Below the pieces are notes generated by a model. That model searched no databases and was not told where the DNA came from. It worked only from the letters and a program-made list of their open reading frames with translations. A DNA stretch of 64,000 bases from Leptotrichia sp. oral taxon 212. Its GTDB lineage: Bacteria; Fusobacteriota; Fusobacteriia; Fusobacteriales; Leptotrichiaceae. Of the stretch, positions 35,753-46,926 are shown piece by piece. The first letter of the stretch is position 1; the number at the start of each line of letters is the position of its first letter. Both the position numbers and the translations under genes were made by a program. The stretch is from contig NZ_CP012410.1 of NCBI RefSeq assembly GCF_001274535.1, positions 1,275,126-1,339,125 of the forward strand, written 5' to 3'.

Positions 35753-35965
35753 GAAGTGAAGCAAATTTTAATTTAGATAATTTATAACAGAATCAAAAAC
35801 TTTAAATATGACATTTTTACACAAATAATTAAACATAATGAAATCAACACTTTTAGAATAAATTTTTTTAAGCATATAAGTTTTTCAAAAAATGAAAATT
35901 ATTCTATGCCATATTCAAAAGATTCAAATCAACAAATTTATAGTTTATTCATTTTTTACTACTTC
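35753..35965 (-). ncRNA. Candidate structured RNA, 6S RNA-like rod
   Basis: About 210 bases lie directly behind a perfect consensus promoter and contain no credible ORF. TTTTGAATATGGCAT (35920-35906) pairs over all 15 positions with ATGTCATATTTAAAG (35814-35800), with three G-U pairs that form only in minus-strand RNA. GAATC (35925-35921) pairs with GATTC (35794-35790). The ends close with GAAGT (35965-35961) and ACTTC (35757-35753). A long rod with an internal open region is the shape of 6S RNA, which sequesters RNA polymerase. The 6S assignment is only a hypothesis. No strong terminator is seen, so it could also be an mrp leader. Confidence 0.4.
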
Positions 35966-35967
35966 TA

Positions 35968-35996
35968 ATTATACCCTTAGTGGTCTGATTTGTCAA
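35968..35996 (-). promoter_or_regulatory. Perfect sigma-70 consensus promoter
   Basis: On the minus strand TTGACA, 17 bases, TATAAT. This is an exact consensus match in a gene-free stretch (35635-36095), reading toward the structured RNA candidate and mrp. Confidence 0.8.
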
Positions 35997-36095
35997 CAGT
36001 ATTATTTTAATTTTACCTTGTATCTACAAGTCTTAGAGCATATTCTTATTTTTATTTACAATATTTTTTTTATACTATTTTTAAGTCTTTTATTT

Positions 36096-38249
<2,154 letters not shown>

Positions 38250-38363
38250 TTATTTCAATTATTTCTAGTATTATACTACATCTTTCCTAATCTGTATATT
38301 TGAAATTTTATATCTGTATTATTTTCGTAAAATATGCTATTATATAGGGGTAGCAAATTTAAT

Positions 38364-38407
38364 AAGGAGGTTTTTAATTGTACCTGATATTCGGGTATAA
38401 TCCATAA
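38364..38407 (+). promoter_or_regulatory. Tiny upstream ORF and hairpin before rlmN
   Basis: AAGGAGG (38364-38370) is followed, seven bases on, by TTG starting a nine-codon frame (MYLIFGYNP) that ends in TAA at 38405-38407, three bases before the rlmN ATG and in its frame. TACCTGA and TTCGGGTA within it form a seven-pair hairpin. The rlmN ATG itself has no close ribosome-binding site, so reinitiation or looping seems needed. Confidence 0.5.
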
Positions 38408-38410
38408 AAA

Positions 38411-39487
38411 ATGTCAAATAATATTACAAATGATAAAATTGATATATTGAGCTTGAATCTTGAAAAATTACAGGAAATTTTTGTTATTACTGGCTTGAAA
38501 AAATTTAATGCGGCACAGGTTTTTAATTGGCTTCATAACAAACTTATATTTGATTTTGACAGATTTACCAATATTTCAAAAAATGATAGGGAAATATTGA
38601 AAAAACGATTTTATCTGCCTAAACTGGAATATCGGACACATCAGATTTCCGATGATAAAAATACAGAAAAATTTCTTTTTGAATTAAAAGATAAAAGGCT
38701 TATAGAAAGTGTTCTAATTTCACATAAAAACAGACATACTCTCTGTGTTTCTTCACAGATAGGGTGTCTTCTGGGATGTGATTTCTGTGCTACGGCAACT
38801 ATGAATTATGAAAGAAATCTCGATATTTCAGAAATTCTTCTACAGTTCTACTATGTACAGAATTATCTATCTAAAAGAGGAGAAAAACTCGGAAATGTTG
38901 TTTTCATGGGAATGGGAGAACCCTTTCTGAATTATGATAATGTTATCGGAGCAATCAATATATTAAATTGTGACAAAGGACAGAATTTTTCCAAAAGAAA
39001 CTTTACTATTTCCACAAGTGGAATAATTCCAGGAATCAAAAGGTTTACAGATGATGAGCCACAAATTAATCTGGCTATTTCCCTTCATTCTGTAAAAGAC
39101 GATGTCAGAACGGAAATTATGCCTATAAATAAAAAGTGGAATGTAAAAGAACTTAAGGAAACTCTTCTGGAATATCAGAAAAAATCCAAAAACAGAATTA
39201 CATTTGAGTATATTCTCATTGACGATATGAACTGTGAAACCAGGGATGCCTTTGAGCTGATAAATTTCTTGCGTTCTTTTTCCTGCCTCGTAAATCTTAT
39301 TCCTTACAATCCTGTTGCAGGAAAAATTTATAAAACTCCACCAAAGAAGAAACAAAGAGAGTTTTATAATTTACTTAAAGAAAAGAATGTTAATGTTACA
39401 CTGCGTGAAACAAAAGGTCAGGATATTGCAGCGGCTTGTGGGCAATTAAAAGCTAAAAAGGAGATGAGCAGTATAAATGAAAAATAA
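38411..39487 (+). CDS. rlmN: 23S rRNA (adenine2503-C2)-methyltransferase
   Basis: This 358-residue radical SAM enzyme methylates A2503 of 23S rRNA and A37 of some tRNAs. The cluster motif is IGCLLGCDFCATA (CxxxCxxC), preceded by LCVSSQ. GMGEPFLNYDNV and the C-terminal catalytic Cys in DIAAACGQL follow. The ATG at 38411 lies directly after an in-frame stop of a tiny upstream ORF that carries the only good ribosome-binding site, so expression may be controlled by translation of that ORF. The 3' end overlaps the start of the PBP gene by 11 bases. Confidence 0.95.
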   Translation: MSNNITNDKIDILSLNLEKLQEIFVITGLKKFNAAQVFNWLHNKLIFDFDRFTNISKNDREILKKRFYLPKLEYRTHQISDDKNTEKFLFELKDKRLIESVLISHKNRHTLCVSSQIGCLLGCDFCATATMNYERNLDISEILLQFYYVQNYLSKRGEKLGNVVFMGMGEPFLNYDNVIGAINILNCDKGQNFSKRNFTISTSGIIPGIKRFTDDEPQINLAISLHSVKDDVRTEIMPINKKWNVKELKETLLEYQKKSKNRITFEYILIDDMNCETRDAFELINFLRSFSCLVNLIPYNPVAGKIYKTPPKKKQREFYNLLKEKNVNVTLRETKGQDIAAACGQLKAKKEMSSINEK

Positions 39488-41534
39488 TAATAATTCTAAT
39501 GAACAGGAGAAAAAAGTTCCTAAAAAGAAAAAGAGAGTGAGTATTCTTTCATTTTTTCTTAAACTTTTTGTATTTCTCATGATAGTTGGTGTAGGAGTTC
39601 TCTCTTATATGATTTACAGTATCAGGAAAGAAACTCCTACAGAACTTATTGAAAGTTACAGTCCTATTTCACCTTCAGTTATATATGATATAAATGGAAA
39701 TCAGCTGGATACAATTATCGTTGAAAATCGTTCGCCAATCAGCATAAATGATGTTCCTAAACATGTTCAGGATGCTTTTCTGGCAATAGAGGACAGAAAA
39801 TTCAGAACACATCACGGATTTGACTTTGTGCGTACAGGAAGAGCGATGTTCCTTACACTTACAGGACGTCGTCGTGAAGGTGGAAGTACGATTACCCAGC
39901 AGCTTGCTAAAAACGCTTTCCTTACTCCTGAACGTACATGGATAAGAAAAGCAAAGGAAGCTATTTTGGCGATTGAAATTGAAAGAAAATATACAAAAGA
40001 TGAAATACTGGAAAATTATCTGAATACAATTTACTTTGGGCAGGGAGCATACGGAATAAAAAATGCTTCAATAAAATACTTCAATAAGGAACCGAAGGAT
40101 CTTACAATAGCACAGGCTGCTATACTGGCAAGTTTACCTAAGTCTCCTACAAAATATTCAAAAATAGAAAATGCTGTTGAAAGGGAACAGCTTGTTCTTT
40201 TACAGATGAGAAATTTTGGATTTATTACAGAGCAGCAATATGAAGAAGCTAAAGCTGAAAAAATTAAGTTTGTAAATGGAAATATTAAAAATCAGAATGA
40301 AGAGGAACAGATTTCAACTTCCAACATTGCACCTGAATTTACTACTATCGTATTAAGCGAAGTAAGAAAAATACTCAATATTGCAGATGATGATCAGAAG
40401 TTTATATTTGACGGATACAAAATATATGCAACTGTTGATTTAAATATGCAGAACGCTGCTTATAAAGCTTTTAACAGTAATTACAACATGAGAAGAAGGG
40501 CAAAGCTGAATGGAGCATTATTCTCAATAGATCCAAGCAATGGTTTTGTAAAAGCCATGGTTGGAGGTAAAAACTATAAAAAGGGAGAATTTAACAGGGC
40601 TTTAAGTGCTACACGACAGCCTGGATCCTCATTTAAGCCACTAGTTTATCTTGCCGCTTTGCAAAAAAATATGAACATGAGCAGCGTAATGGAAGATTCA
40701 CCCCTTACCTCTCCAGGATGGTCTCCGAAAAACTATGACGGAAAATTCAGGGATAGTATGTCTTTGGCAAAAGCACTGGAAATTTCAAATAACGTAATTC
40801 CTGTAAAACTTCTACAATTTGTAGGTATTGATGCAGTTGAAAAAATATGGCGTGATTCAGGAGTTTTAGGTGGAGATTTTCCTAGAGATTTAACACTCGC
40901 ATTAGGTTCCATAACAACAAGACCTATTGACATGGCTCTGTTTTATGCGGCTCTTGCTAATGGTGGATTCCAGGTAACTCCTCAATATATATATAAGATA
41001 GAAAATAAATACGGAGAAATTATTTATGAAGCAAAACCTCAGAAAAAGAAAATATTTGAACCTGAAGATGTCGCAATACTTACATATATGCTCCAAAATG
41101 CTGTTAATTATGGTACAGGACAAAGCGCAAAAGTATTTAAGAGTGGAAAACTTATTCCTATGGCAGGAAAAACAGGAACTACCAGTGACTACGTTTCTGC
41201 ATGGTTTACAGGTTACACTCCTACTCTTGCTACAGTAGTTTACGTTGGAAATGATGACAATAAGTCTATGGGTGGAGGAATGACAGGGGGAGCCGCCGCA
41301 GGTCCTATATGGAAAAACTACATGCAGTCAGTTGTAAATATTGAAAACTACAATGTCGGTTTCTTTGAGTTCATTGATGATTATATTAAAAGAAAAGATT
41401 TGATTTTAAGAGAAATTGATTTAAAAATAGGTCTTCTGGACACAGATGGCATAGATAAGAGAACAGCGTTATTTAAAGCTGGAACTGAACCTGTTGAATA
41501 TGAAGGTAAATTTAAAGGTGGAATAACATACTAA
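39477..41534 (+). CDS. Class A penicillin-binding protein (PBP1A type)
   Basis: The 685-residue protein polymerises and cross-links peptidoglycan. After a short basic cytoplasmic tail and one membrane helix (about residues 25-45) comes the glycosyltransferase domain GT51, with EDRKFRTHHGFD, EGGSTITQQLAKN and KILENYLNTIYFGQGAYG in outline (ENYLNTIYFGQGAYG). The transpeptidase domain follows with SxxK in RQPGSSFKPL, SNN in EISNNVIP and KTG in AGKTGTTSDY. The start overlaps rlmN by 11 bases. A strong terminator follows at 41544-41581. It is likely required for growth of the outer-membrane-bounded cell. Confidence 0.95.
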   Translation: MKNNNNSNEQEKKVPKKKKRVSILSFFLKLFVFLMIVGVGVLSYMIYSIRKETPTELIESYSPISPSVIYDINGNQLDTIIVENRSPISINDVPKHVQDAFLAIEDRKFRTHHGFDFVRTGRAMFLTLTGRRREGGSTITQQLAKNAFLTPERTWIRKAKEAILAIEIERKYTKDEILENYLNTIYFGQGAYGIKNASIKYFNKEPKDLTIAQAAILASLPKSPTKYSKIENAVEREQLVLLQMRNFGFITEQQYEEAKAEKIKFVNGNIKNQNEEEQISTSNIAPEFTTIVLSEVRKILNIADDDQKFIFDGYKIYATVDLNMQNAAYKAFNSNYNMRRRAKLNGALFSIDPSNGFVKAMVGGKNYKKGEFNRALSATRQPGSSFKPLVYLAALQKNMNMSSVMEDSPLTSPGWSPKNYDGKFRDSMSLAKALEISNNVIPVKLLQFVGIDAVEKIWRDSGVLGGDFPRDLTLALGSITTRPIDMALFYAALANGGFQVTPQYIYKIENKYGEIIYEAKPQKKKIFEPEDVAILTYMLQNAVNYGTGQSAKVFKSGKLIPMAGKTGTTSDYVSAWFTGYTPTLATVVYVGNDDNKSMGGGMTGGAAAGPIWKNYMQSVVNIENYNVGFFEFIDDYIKRKDLILREIDLKIGLLDTDGIDKRTALFKAGTEPVEYEGKFKGGITY

Positions 41535-41543
41535 CTAATCTAT

Positions 41544-41581
41544 TGGGATTTATAGAAAAACTTTATAAATCCCATTTTTTT
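41544..41581 (+). terminator. Terminator of the rlmN-PBP unit
   Basis: TGGGATTTATA pairs with TATAAATCCCA around a nine-base loop, followed by seven T on the plus strand. Confidence 0.88.
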
Positions 41582-41625
41582 ATAATGAAGAAGTTAGCTG
41601 AAAAACAGAAATACAATAAAAAAAT

Positions 41626-41662
41626 TATATTTATGAATTATTTAGAATTTCACAATGTAAAA
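41626..41662. repeat. Dispersed intergenic repeat, copy 1
   Basis: A 37-base stretch starting TATATTTATGAATTATTTAG matches 54897-54933 at 34 of 37 positions. Both copies lie just after the end of a plus-strand gene and before a convergent minus-strand gene. Confidence 0.5.
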
Positions 41663-41738
41663 TAGTCATTCATAAGTGAAATCATAATAAATAAATATAA
41701 TTTTCATATTTTATTTCATTTCTTTTTGAAATAATCTT

Positions 41739-42863
41739 TTATTCCCTTAATGCCAATGGCATAGTGAAATACACAGACTTGTCATTATCTTCATCTTTTA
41801 CTACCACTGAGCTTTTTGAATTCATTAATCTTAATTCTGTTACTTTACCGCCAATAATTGAAATATAATCTACAAGAAATTTAACATTTAAAGAAATTTT
41901 TAAATTTTCACCTTCCTGTATAGTTGCAAGTTCTTCTTTTATTTTAGCATTTTCATTTATACCTGTAAGAATAAGCTTATTATTTTCAAAACTGAAAATA
42001 CCACCATTTTTTGCATCTTTATTATCTCTAACAAATATCAATGTTCTTTTCAATACTGATAAAAAATCTTTTGTATTTAGAAGAATTTTTTTATCATGCT
42101 GTGCACTTTTCAATATTGATTTATAGTCAGGAAACTGTAATTCTATTACTCTTGTTAAAATCTCTACATTTGAAAATTTAAAAAATACTCTTGTACCATC
42201 TGATTTAAAACTTATAGTTTCCTCATCTATAAGTTTCATTATCTTTATTAATCCTTCTATTGTTTTTAGAGGAATACTTACACTTAATCCTTCTTTATTC
42301 TTCTGATTTTCTTCAAGCTCCTCCTCTATGTAAGTAAGTCTATAAGTATCTGAAGAAACTAACTTAAGCTTATTATCCTCAATTTCAAGTCTTATACAAT
42401 TTACAGCAAGATTTTCAGGATCGCTTGATGCTGAGATTTTTACATTTTCTATATTTGCCAGAAGCTTACTTTTTTCGAAAGTATATTCAACTCCCATTTC
42501 AAATCTTGACTGTGTAGGATAATTTTCTGCATCATACAACGAAAATTCAGTATTTGTACTGTCTGTTCTTATTGTAAGTTTTCCCTGTTCTTCGATTAAT
42601 TCTATCTTTTCATCAGCTATTTGTTTTAAAAATTCTTCAATAAGCTTATGCTTTATAACTATTTTTCCCTCGGAATTTATTTCTCCTGAAATTTCAGTAT
42701 TAATTGATAATTCAAGATCTGTACCTTTTAATATTATACGGTTTTCCCTTGCTTCTATATAAATCCCTGAAAGAACTTCTCTTATTTTATTTTCTGTTAC
42801 TGAGTTTTCAACTATCTGAATTGCTTTTAAAATTTCTTTTCTGTCAACTTTGACATTAAGCAT
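41739..42863 (-). CDS. dnaN: DNA polymerase III beta sliding clamp
   Basis: The 374-residue protein forms the dimeric ring that tethers polymerase III to DNA. It shows the three repeated clamp domains, starting MLNVKVDRKEILKAIQIVENSV, with KLVSSDTYRLTY in the middle domain and the C-terminal VYFTMPLALRE that closes the fold (family form YLIMPMRL). AAGGAAGGAG precedes the start. The gene lies 31 bases after a sigma-factor gene and not next to dnaA as in many bacteria, so replication-origin linkage is not suggested here. Confidence 0.93.
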   Translation of the reverse strand: MLNVKVDRKEILKAIQIVENSVTENKIREVLSGIYIEARENRIILKGTDLELSINTEISGEINSEGKIVIKHKLIEEFLKQIADEKIELIEEQGKLTIRTDSTNTEFSLYDAENYPTQSRFEMGVEYTFEKSKLLANIENVKISASSDPENLAVNCIRLEIEDNKLKLVSSDTYRLTYIEEELEENQKNKEGLSVSIPLKTIEGLIKIMKLIDEETISFKSDGTRVFFKFSNVEILTRVIELQFPDYKSILKSAQHDKKILLNTKDFLSVLKRTLIFVRDNKDAKNGGIFSFENNKLILTGINENAKIKEELATIQEGENLKISLNVKFLVDYISIIGGKVTELRLMNSKSSVVVKDEDNDKSVYFTMPLALRE

Positions 42864-42894
42864 ACATGATCTCCTTCCTTTTAGATATATTTCA

Positions 42895-43716
42895 CTATAG
42901 CATTTCTTTATACTCTTTAAAATGATTTTTTAATTTTATAATTGCTTTTTTTTCTATCTGTCTTACTCTTTCCCTTGTAATATTTAAAATAGATCCTATT
43001 TCTTTCAAAGTGTGTATTTTATTATTATAAAGACCGTATCTGAGTTCGAGTATCTCCTTTTCCCTTTCTGTAAGAGTATTGTCAAGCAAATCCCTCATTT
43101 CTGATAACTGATCTTCTTTAATAATTTTTTCTTCAACATCATCGTTTTTTCCAATGATATCTTCCAGATAAATATTATCTCCTATTGTTTCATTCAGGGA
43201 GATTACATCCTGAAATTCATTCAGAAGAAGAATTACTTTACTTTCTTTCAATTCTACTTCTTTTGCAATGTATGAAGTTGATGGAGATTCTCCATGCTGT
43301 GCTACATAATCTGTAATAACTTTATTTACTTTGGCAAGCTGTTCATATTTATAGGAAGGGATTCGTATATCTCTTCCGGTATTAATGATTGCCTTCTTTA
43401 TAGACTGTTTAATCCACCATACTGCGTATGTACTGAATCTATGTCCTTTAGTATAGTCGAATTTATTTATTGCCTTTATTAATCCTATGTTTCCCTCACT
43501 AATCAAATCAATTAGTGGAAGACCGTTACCAAGTAACTTTTTTGCCGTACTTATAACCAGTCTTAAATTCGATAAAATTAGTAACTGTCTCGCCTGTTCA
43601 TCATTTTCTTCTCTAATCTTCTTTAAAAGTTCATATTCTTCTTCTTTTGATAGCAAATGAAATTTCTGAATATCACTCAAATAGAGAGAGATCAAATTCA
43701 AATTATTCTCTTCCAT
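42895..43716 (-). CDS. Sigma-70 family RNA polymerase sigma factor
   Basis: The 273-residue protein has sigma regions 1.2 (SLYLSDIQKFHLLSKEEEYELL), 2 (LRLVISTAKKLL, DLISEGNIGLIKAINKFDY, RFSTYAVWWIKQSI), 3 and 4 (TLKEIGSILNITRERVRQIE). It lacks region 1.1, so it is shorter than a usual primary sigma factor and is probably an alternative factor of the RpoD/RpoS type. The intact RFSTYAxWWIKQ -10 recognition helix suggests recognition of TATAAT-like promoters. It lies 31 bases before dnaN and is probably co-transcribed with it and with gpsA 84 bases upstream. Confidence 0.92.
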   Translation of the reverse strand: MEENNLNLISLYLSDIQKFHLLSKEEEYELLKKIREENDEQARQLLILSNLRLVISTAKKLLGNGLPLIDLISEGNIGLIKAINKFDYTKGHRFSTYAVWWIKQSIKKAIINTGRDIRIPSYKYEQLAKVNKVITDYVAQHGESPSTSYIAKEVELKESKVILLLNEFQDVISLNETIGDNIYLEDIIGKNDDVEEKIIKEDQLSEMRDLLDNTLTEREKEILELRYGLYNNKIHTLKEIGSILNITRERVRQIEKKAIIKLKNHFKEYKEML

Positions 43717-43800
43717 ATATCCGCTCCGTTGTTATTATCTTGTTAGTTCTTAATATACTTATTTTTATGCTAATCATCACAATATTTCATCGCAGTAATT

Positions 43801-44820
43801 TTAAACAAATTCTGATTTAAGGTTTCTGCTCATAAATAATGAAACTAGTTCATTTACAGGTTTCCCTTGATAAATCACTTCATATAAAGCAGAAAAAATA
43901 GGTGCATTAATATTTTGTTCTTTTATAATTGCATATAGAGCCTTTATAGTTTCCGCTCCTTCAGAAACCATATTCATATTTGCAGTTATATCTTCTATTT
44001 TTTCACCTTTTCCAAGCTTTTCTCCTACATATCTGTTTCTACTGTGGTTACTTGTACATGTTACGATTATATCACCAAGACCCGAAAGTCCCATAAAAGT
44101 TTTTGGATTGACATCATAATACTTGCTTATTTCCAATATTTCATTTATTCCTCTTGTAATCAAAGCAGCCTTAGAGTTATCTCCAAAACCTAATCCATCA
44201 GACATTCCCGCAGCAATCGCCAGACAGTTTTTTAAAGCTCCGCCCAGTTCCGCTCCAGTAAGATCCGTTCCTGTATAAACTCTGAAATAATTATTACTGA
44301 ACAATTTCTGAACCTGTATCGCCGCATTTTCATCTGTAGATACTGCTAAAATTGCTGATGGAAGCTTTATTGCCACTTCTTCAGCATGAGTAGGTCCGGC
44401 AAGCAGGACATAACTGTATTCTTTATTTCCAAGCTCTTCTGCCACTACTTCAGAAATTCTTTTCTTACTTGAAATTTCAATTCCTTTTGCGACATTAACT
44501 AATATTATATTATAAATCAGACAATTTTTCAATCTTTTTAAAACTGTCCTCAAAAATTGTGTAGGTGTAGCTAATAAAACAACATTTATTCTACCATATT
44601 TCTGTTCATCTGAAAGAACTTCACAGTAATCATCAATTATTTTCAGTTCTTCAGGTAATTTAACTTCAGGTAAAAAAATAGGATTTTTTCTTTCTTTTTT
44701 CATTATATCCCTATTTTTTTCGCTATGTTCCCACAGATAGACATTACTGCCATTTTCTACCAGCAATTTAGCTAAGCAGGTTCCCCAGCTTCCACCACCT
44801 ATTACCAATACATTTTTCAT
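43801..44820 (-). CDS. gpsA: Glycerol-3-phosphate dehydrogenase [NAD(P)+]
   Basis: The enzyme of about 339 residues makes sn-glycerol-3-phosphate from dihydroxyacetone phosphate for phospholipid synthesis. The Rossmann motif is VLVIGGGSWGTCLAKLL at the N-terminus. LAGPTHAEEVA, the catalytic-Lys motif ELGGALKNCLAIAAG and MSGLGDIIVTCTS-type GLSGLGDIIVTCTS follow. I chose ATG 44820 (AGGCAGG eight bases upstream) over GTG 44829. It lies 15 bases after plsY, the acyltransferase that uses its product, so the pair forms a pathway unit. Confidence 0.96.
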   Translation of the reverse strand: MKNVLVIGGGSWGTCLAKLLVENGSNVYLWEHSEKNRDIMKKERKNPIFLPEVKLPEELKIIDDYCEVLSDEQKYGRINVVLLATPTQFLRTVLKRLKNCLIYNIILVNVAKGIEISSKKRISEVVAEELGNKEYSYVLLAGPTHAEEVAIKLPSAILAVSTDENAAIQVQKLFSNNYFRVYTGTDLTGAELGGALKNCLAIAAGMSDGLGFGDNSKAALITRGINEILEISKYYDVNPKTFMGLSGLGDIIVTCTSNHSRNRYVGEKLGKGEKIEDITANMNMVSEGAETIKALYAIIKEQNINAPIFSALYEVIYQGKPVNELVSLFMSRNLKSEFV

Positions 44821-44835
44821 TAAATACACCTGCCT

Positions 44836-45456
44836 CTATTTTTTATTTATTGTAAATTTTGATTCTGTACCATTTAATAAACGTTGAATATTACTTTTAT
44901 GTTTGACAATTATCAGTATCGCAATTATTCCTCCAAATATTGTATAGGGGACATCGCAATAAAGAAAGAAAATAAATATTGGCAATGATATTGCGGCTGT
45001 TATCGAAGAAACTGAAACATATCTTGTCACTGCAAATATTACAAAAAATACCACTGCTGCAAGTAACAGAGCTTTTGGTACCAGAACTGTAAATACTCCA
45101 ACTGTTGTTGCAACTGCTTTTCCTCCTTTAAATTTCATGAAAAGTGAAAAGCTGTGTCCTATAATCGCAAATATTCCAACCATTATAGGATCTAAACCTG
45201 ATATTCCTGTCATATTCTCAAGTAAATCAGCCTTCATAAAAAAGGACAGCACAACCGGAATTGCCCCTTTAGAAATATCAAGTATCAATGTCAGTATTCC
45301 TAATTTTGCTCCCAGAACTCTTGCCGCATTTGTAGAACCTGTATTTTTACTTCCATGTTCTCTTACATCTATTCCCTTGAAAACTTTTCCTATCCAGAGG
45401 GCATTAGGAATACTCCCCAGAATATACGCAATTACTATTAATATAAACGTTTTCAT
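44836..45456 (-). CDS. plsY: Acyl-phosphate:glycerol-3-phosphate acyltransferase
   Basis: The 206-residue membrane enzyme adds the first acyl chain to glycerol-3-phosphate. It has about five helices and the three PlsY motifs: ILGSIPNALWIGK (with GKVFKGIDVREHGSKNTG, motif 1), HSFSLFMKFKGGKAVAT (motif 2) and the late GGIIAILIIVKHKSNIQRLLNGTE (motif 3) quoted here in part as IIVKHKSNIQRLLNGTE. It lies between a MATE gene and gpsA with gaps of 29 and 15 bases. Confidence 0.95.
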   Translation of the reverse strand: MKTFILIVIAYILGSIPNALWIGKVFKGIDVREHGSKNTGSTNAARVLGAKLGILTLILDISKGAIPVVLSFFMKADLLENMTGISGLDPIMVGIFAIIGHSFSLFMKFKGGKAVATTVGVFTVLVPKALLLAAVVFFVIFAVTRYVSVSSITAAISLPIFIFFLYCDVPYTIFGGIIAILIIVKHKSNIQRLLNGTESKFTINKK

Positions 45457-45485
45457 AAACTCATACCATCCATTCTTTTATTTAT

Positions 45486-46895
45486 CTAATTTTTTAACCT
45501 CTCTTCTTCTCTTCTTTTCAGTCTTCTCAGTTCCCTATAGAGAAAAAGCAGCAATACCACTGCAAATAGCAAATCTGTAAATGGCTGTGCATACCATACT
45601 CCATCCAGTTTCCATATTTTTGAAAATATTATCATAACCAGAAGAAATATCACAACTTGACGTAATAAATTCAATATTACTGCATATCTTGGCCTACCTG
45701 TAGACTGAAAATAATTTGGTATTATTATTCCTAATGATGCAAGGATTACCAATGAAAAATAAATTCTCAGTGCTTTTATCCCCTCATAAAGACCTTCTAC
45801 AGTACTTTTTTCATTAAAAAACAGAATAAGCTCCCTAGGTACAAGCATTACTATAATCCAAAATATAAATGAAGAAAAAAGTCCCATTGCAACAGCTATA
45901 AGAAGTGCTTTTCTAACTCTCCTGTAATTTTCCGCTCCATAATTGAATCCAATTATAGGCTGTATTGCCTGCGCTACCGAATAAACAGTCATTGTCATTA
46001 TCGGCAGGTAGGAATTTATAATTGTCATTACAGCAACACCATAAGTTCCTCCATTAGTTTCAACAATTTTATTTGTTACAAGTCCTACAAGTGAACTTGC
46101 CATCTGGAGAAGAAACGGGGACATACCGATTGCAAATATATCTTTTACTATTGGATATGACAATTTCATATTTCTTAATTTAAGTTTTAAGGAACTTGTC
46201 TCTTCCAGCTTATATCCAAAAAGATTAATTTTAATCGGAAGTTTTCCTGCTATTATAAAATACATTACAAAAACTGCTGAAAGTACATTTCCTATCAAAG
46301 TTGCATAAGCTGTACCTTCTATTCCCATATGCAGTACCATAACAGCAACATAGTCAAGCACGATATTAGTTATTGCACCGACCATCATTGAAAACATTGC
46401 AATTCTTGGAGTTCCTGCAGCATTCAAAATATTTGTAAGACCATAGGAGAAAAATAATGGCAGTATTGCATACATTATTATCTCAAGATAAGTTCTCGCA
46501 TATGGCAAAGTTTCCTGGTTTGCTCCTGAGTAAAGAAGAATTGTATCAAGATTTATTATCATTAGTACATAGAGGGTTATACCAAGTATTGCAAATATTG
46601 TTATAGTATTTCCCAGTATTTTTTTTGCTTCTTCACCTTTTTTCTGACCAAGCCTGATAGATACCACTGTTCCCGAACCTACACCTACAAGCATGGCAAA
46701 CGCTATAAAAATCATAACTATATAAAATGCTACTCCTGCACCTGCAAGAGCTTTCTCACTTATTTTTCCAACAAAAAACCTGTCTACAATGTTATAGAGT
46801 ACAACTACAACTGAGCCGATAAATGTCGGTATAAAATATTTTATGCAAAGCTTAAAAATTGAATCATTATTTAATTCATCATGCTTTTTATCCAT
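45486..46895 (-). CDS. MATE family efflux transporter
   Basis: The 469-residue membrane protein has about twelve helices and MATE marks: YNIVDRFFVGKISEKALAGAG near the N-terminus (here YNIVDRFFVG and ALAGAGVAF) and QAIQPIIGFNYGAENYRRV in the second half (AIQPIIGFNYGAENY). This resembles the MepA/VmrA-like branch. It lies inside the lipid gene run, 31 bases after lpxB and 29 before plsY. A link to lipid or envelope precursor export is possible but only positional. It is only distantly similar to the MATE at 1310-2680. Confidence 0.9.
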   Translation of the reverse strand: MDKKHDELNNDSIFKLCIKYFIPTFIGSVVVVLYNIVDRFFVGKISEKALAGAGVAFYIVMIFIAFAMLVGVGSGTVVSIRLGQKKGEEAKKILGNTITIFAILGITLYVLMIINLDTILLYSGANQETLPYARTYLEIIMYAILPLFFSYGLTNILNAAGTPRIAMFSMMVGAITNIVLDYVAVMVLHMGIEGTAYATLIGNVLSAVFVMYFIIAGKLPIKINLFGYKLEETSSLKLKLRNMKLSYPIVKDIFAIGMSPFLLQMASSLVGLVTNKIVETNGGTYGVAVMTIINSYLPIMTMTVYSVAQAIQPIIGFNYGAENYRRVRKALLIAVAMGLFSSFIFWIIVMLVPRELILFFNEKSTVEGLYEGIKALRIYFSLVILASLGIIIPNYFQSTGRPRYAVILNLLRQVVIFLLVMIIFSKIWKLDGVWYAQPFTDLLFAVVLLLFLYRELRRLKRREEERLKN

Positions 46896-46926
46896 ATCTA
46901 TTCCTTTAATTTTTATTTATAATCTT

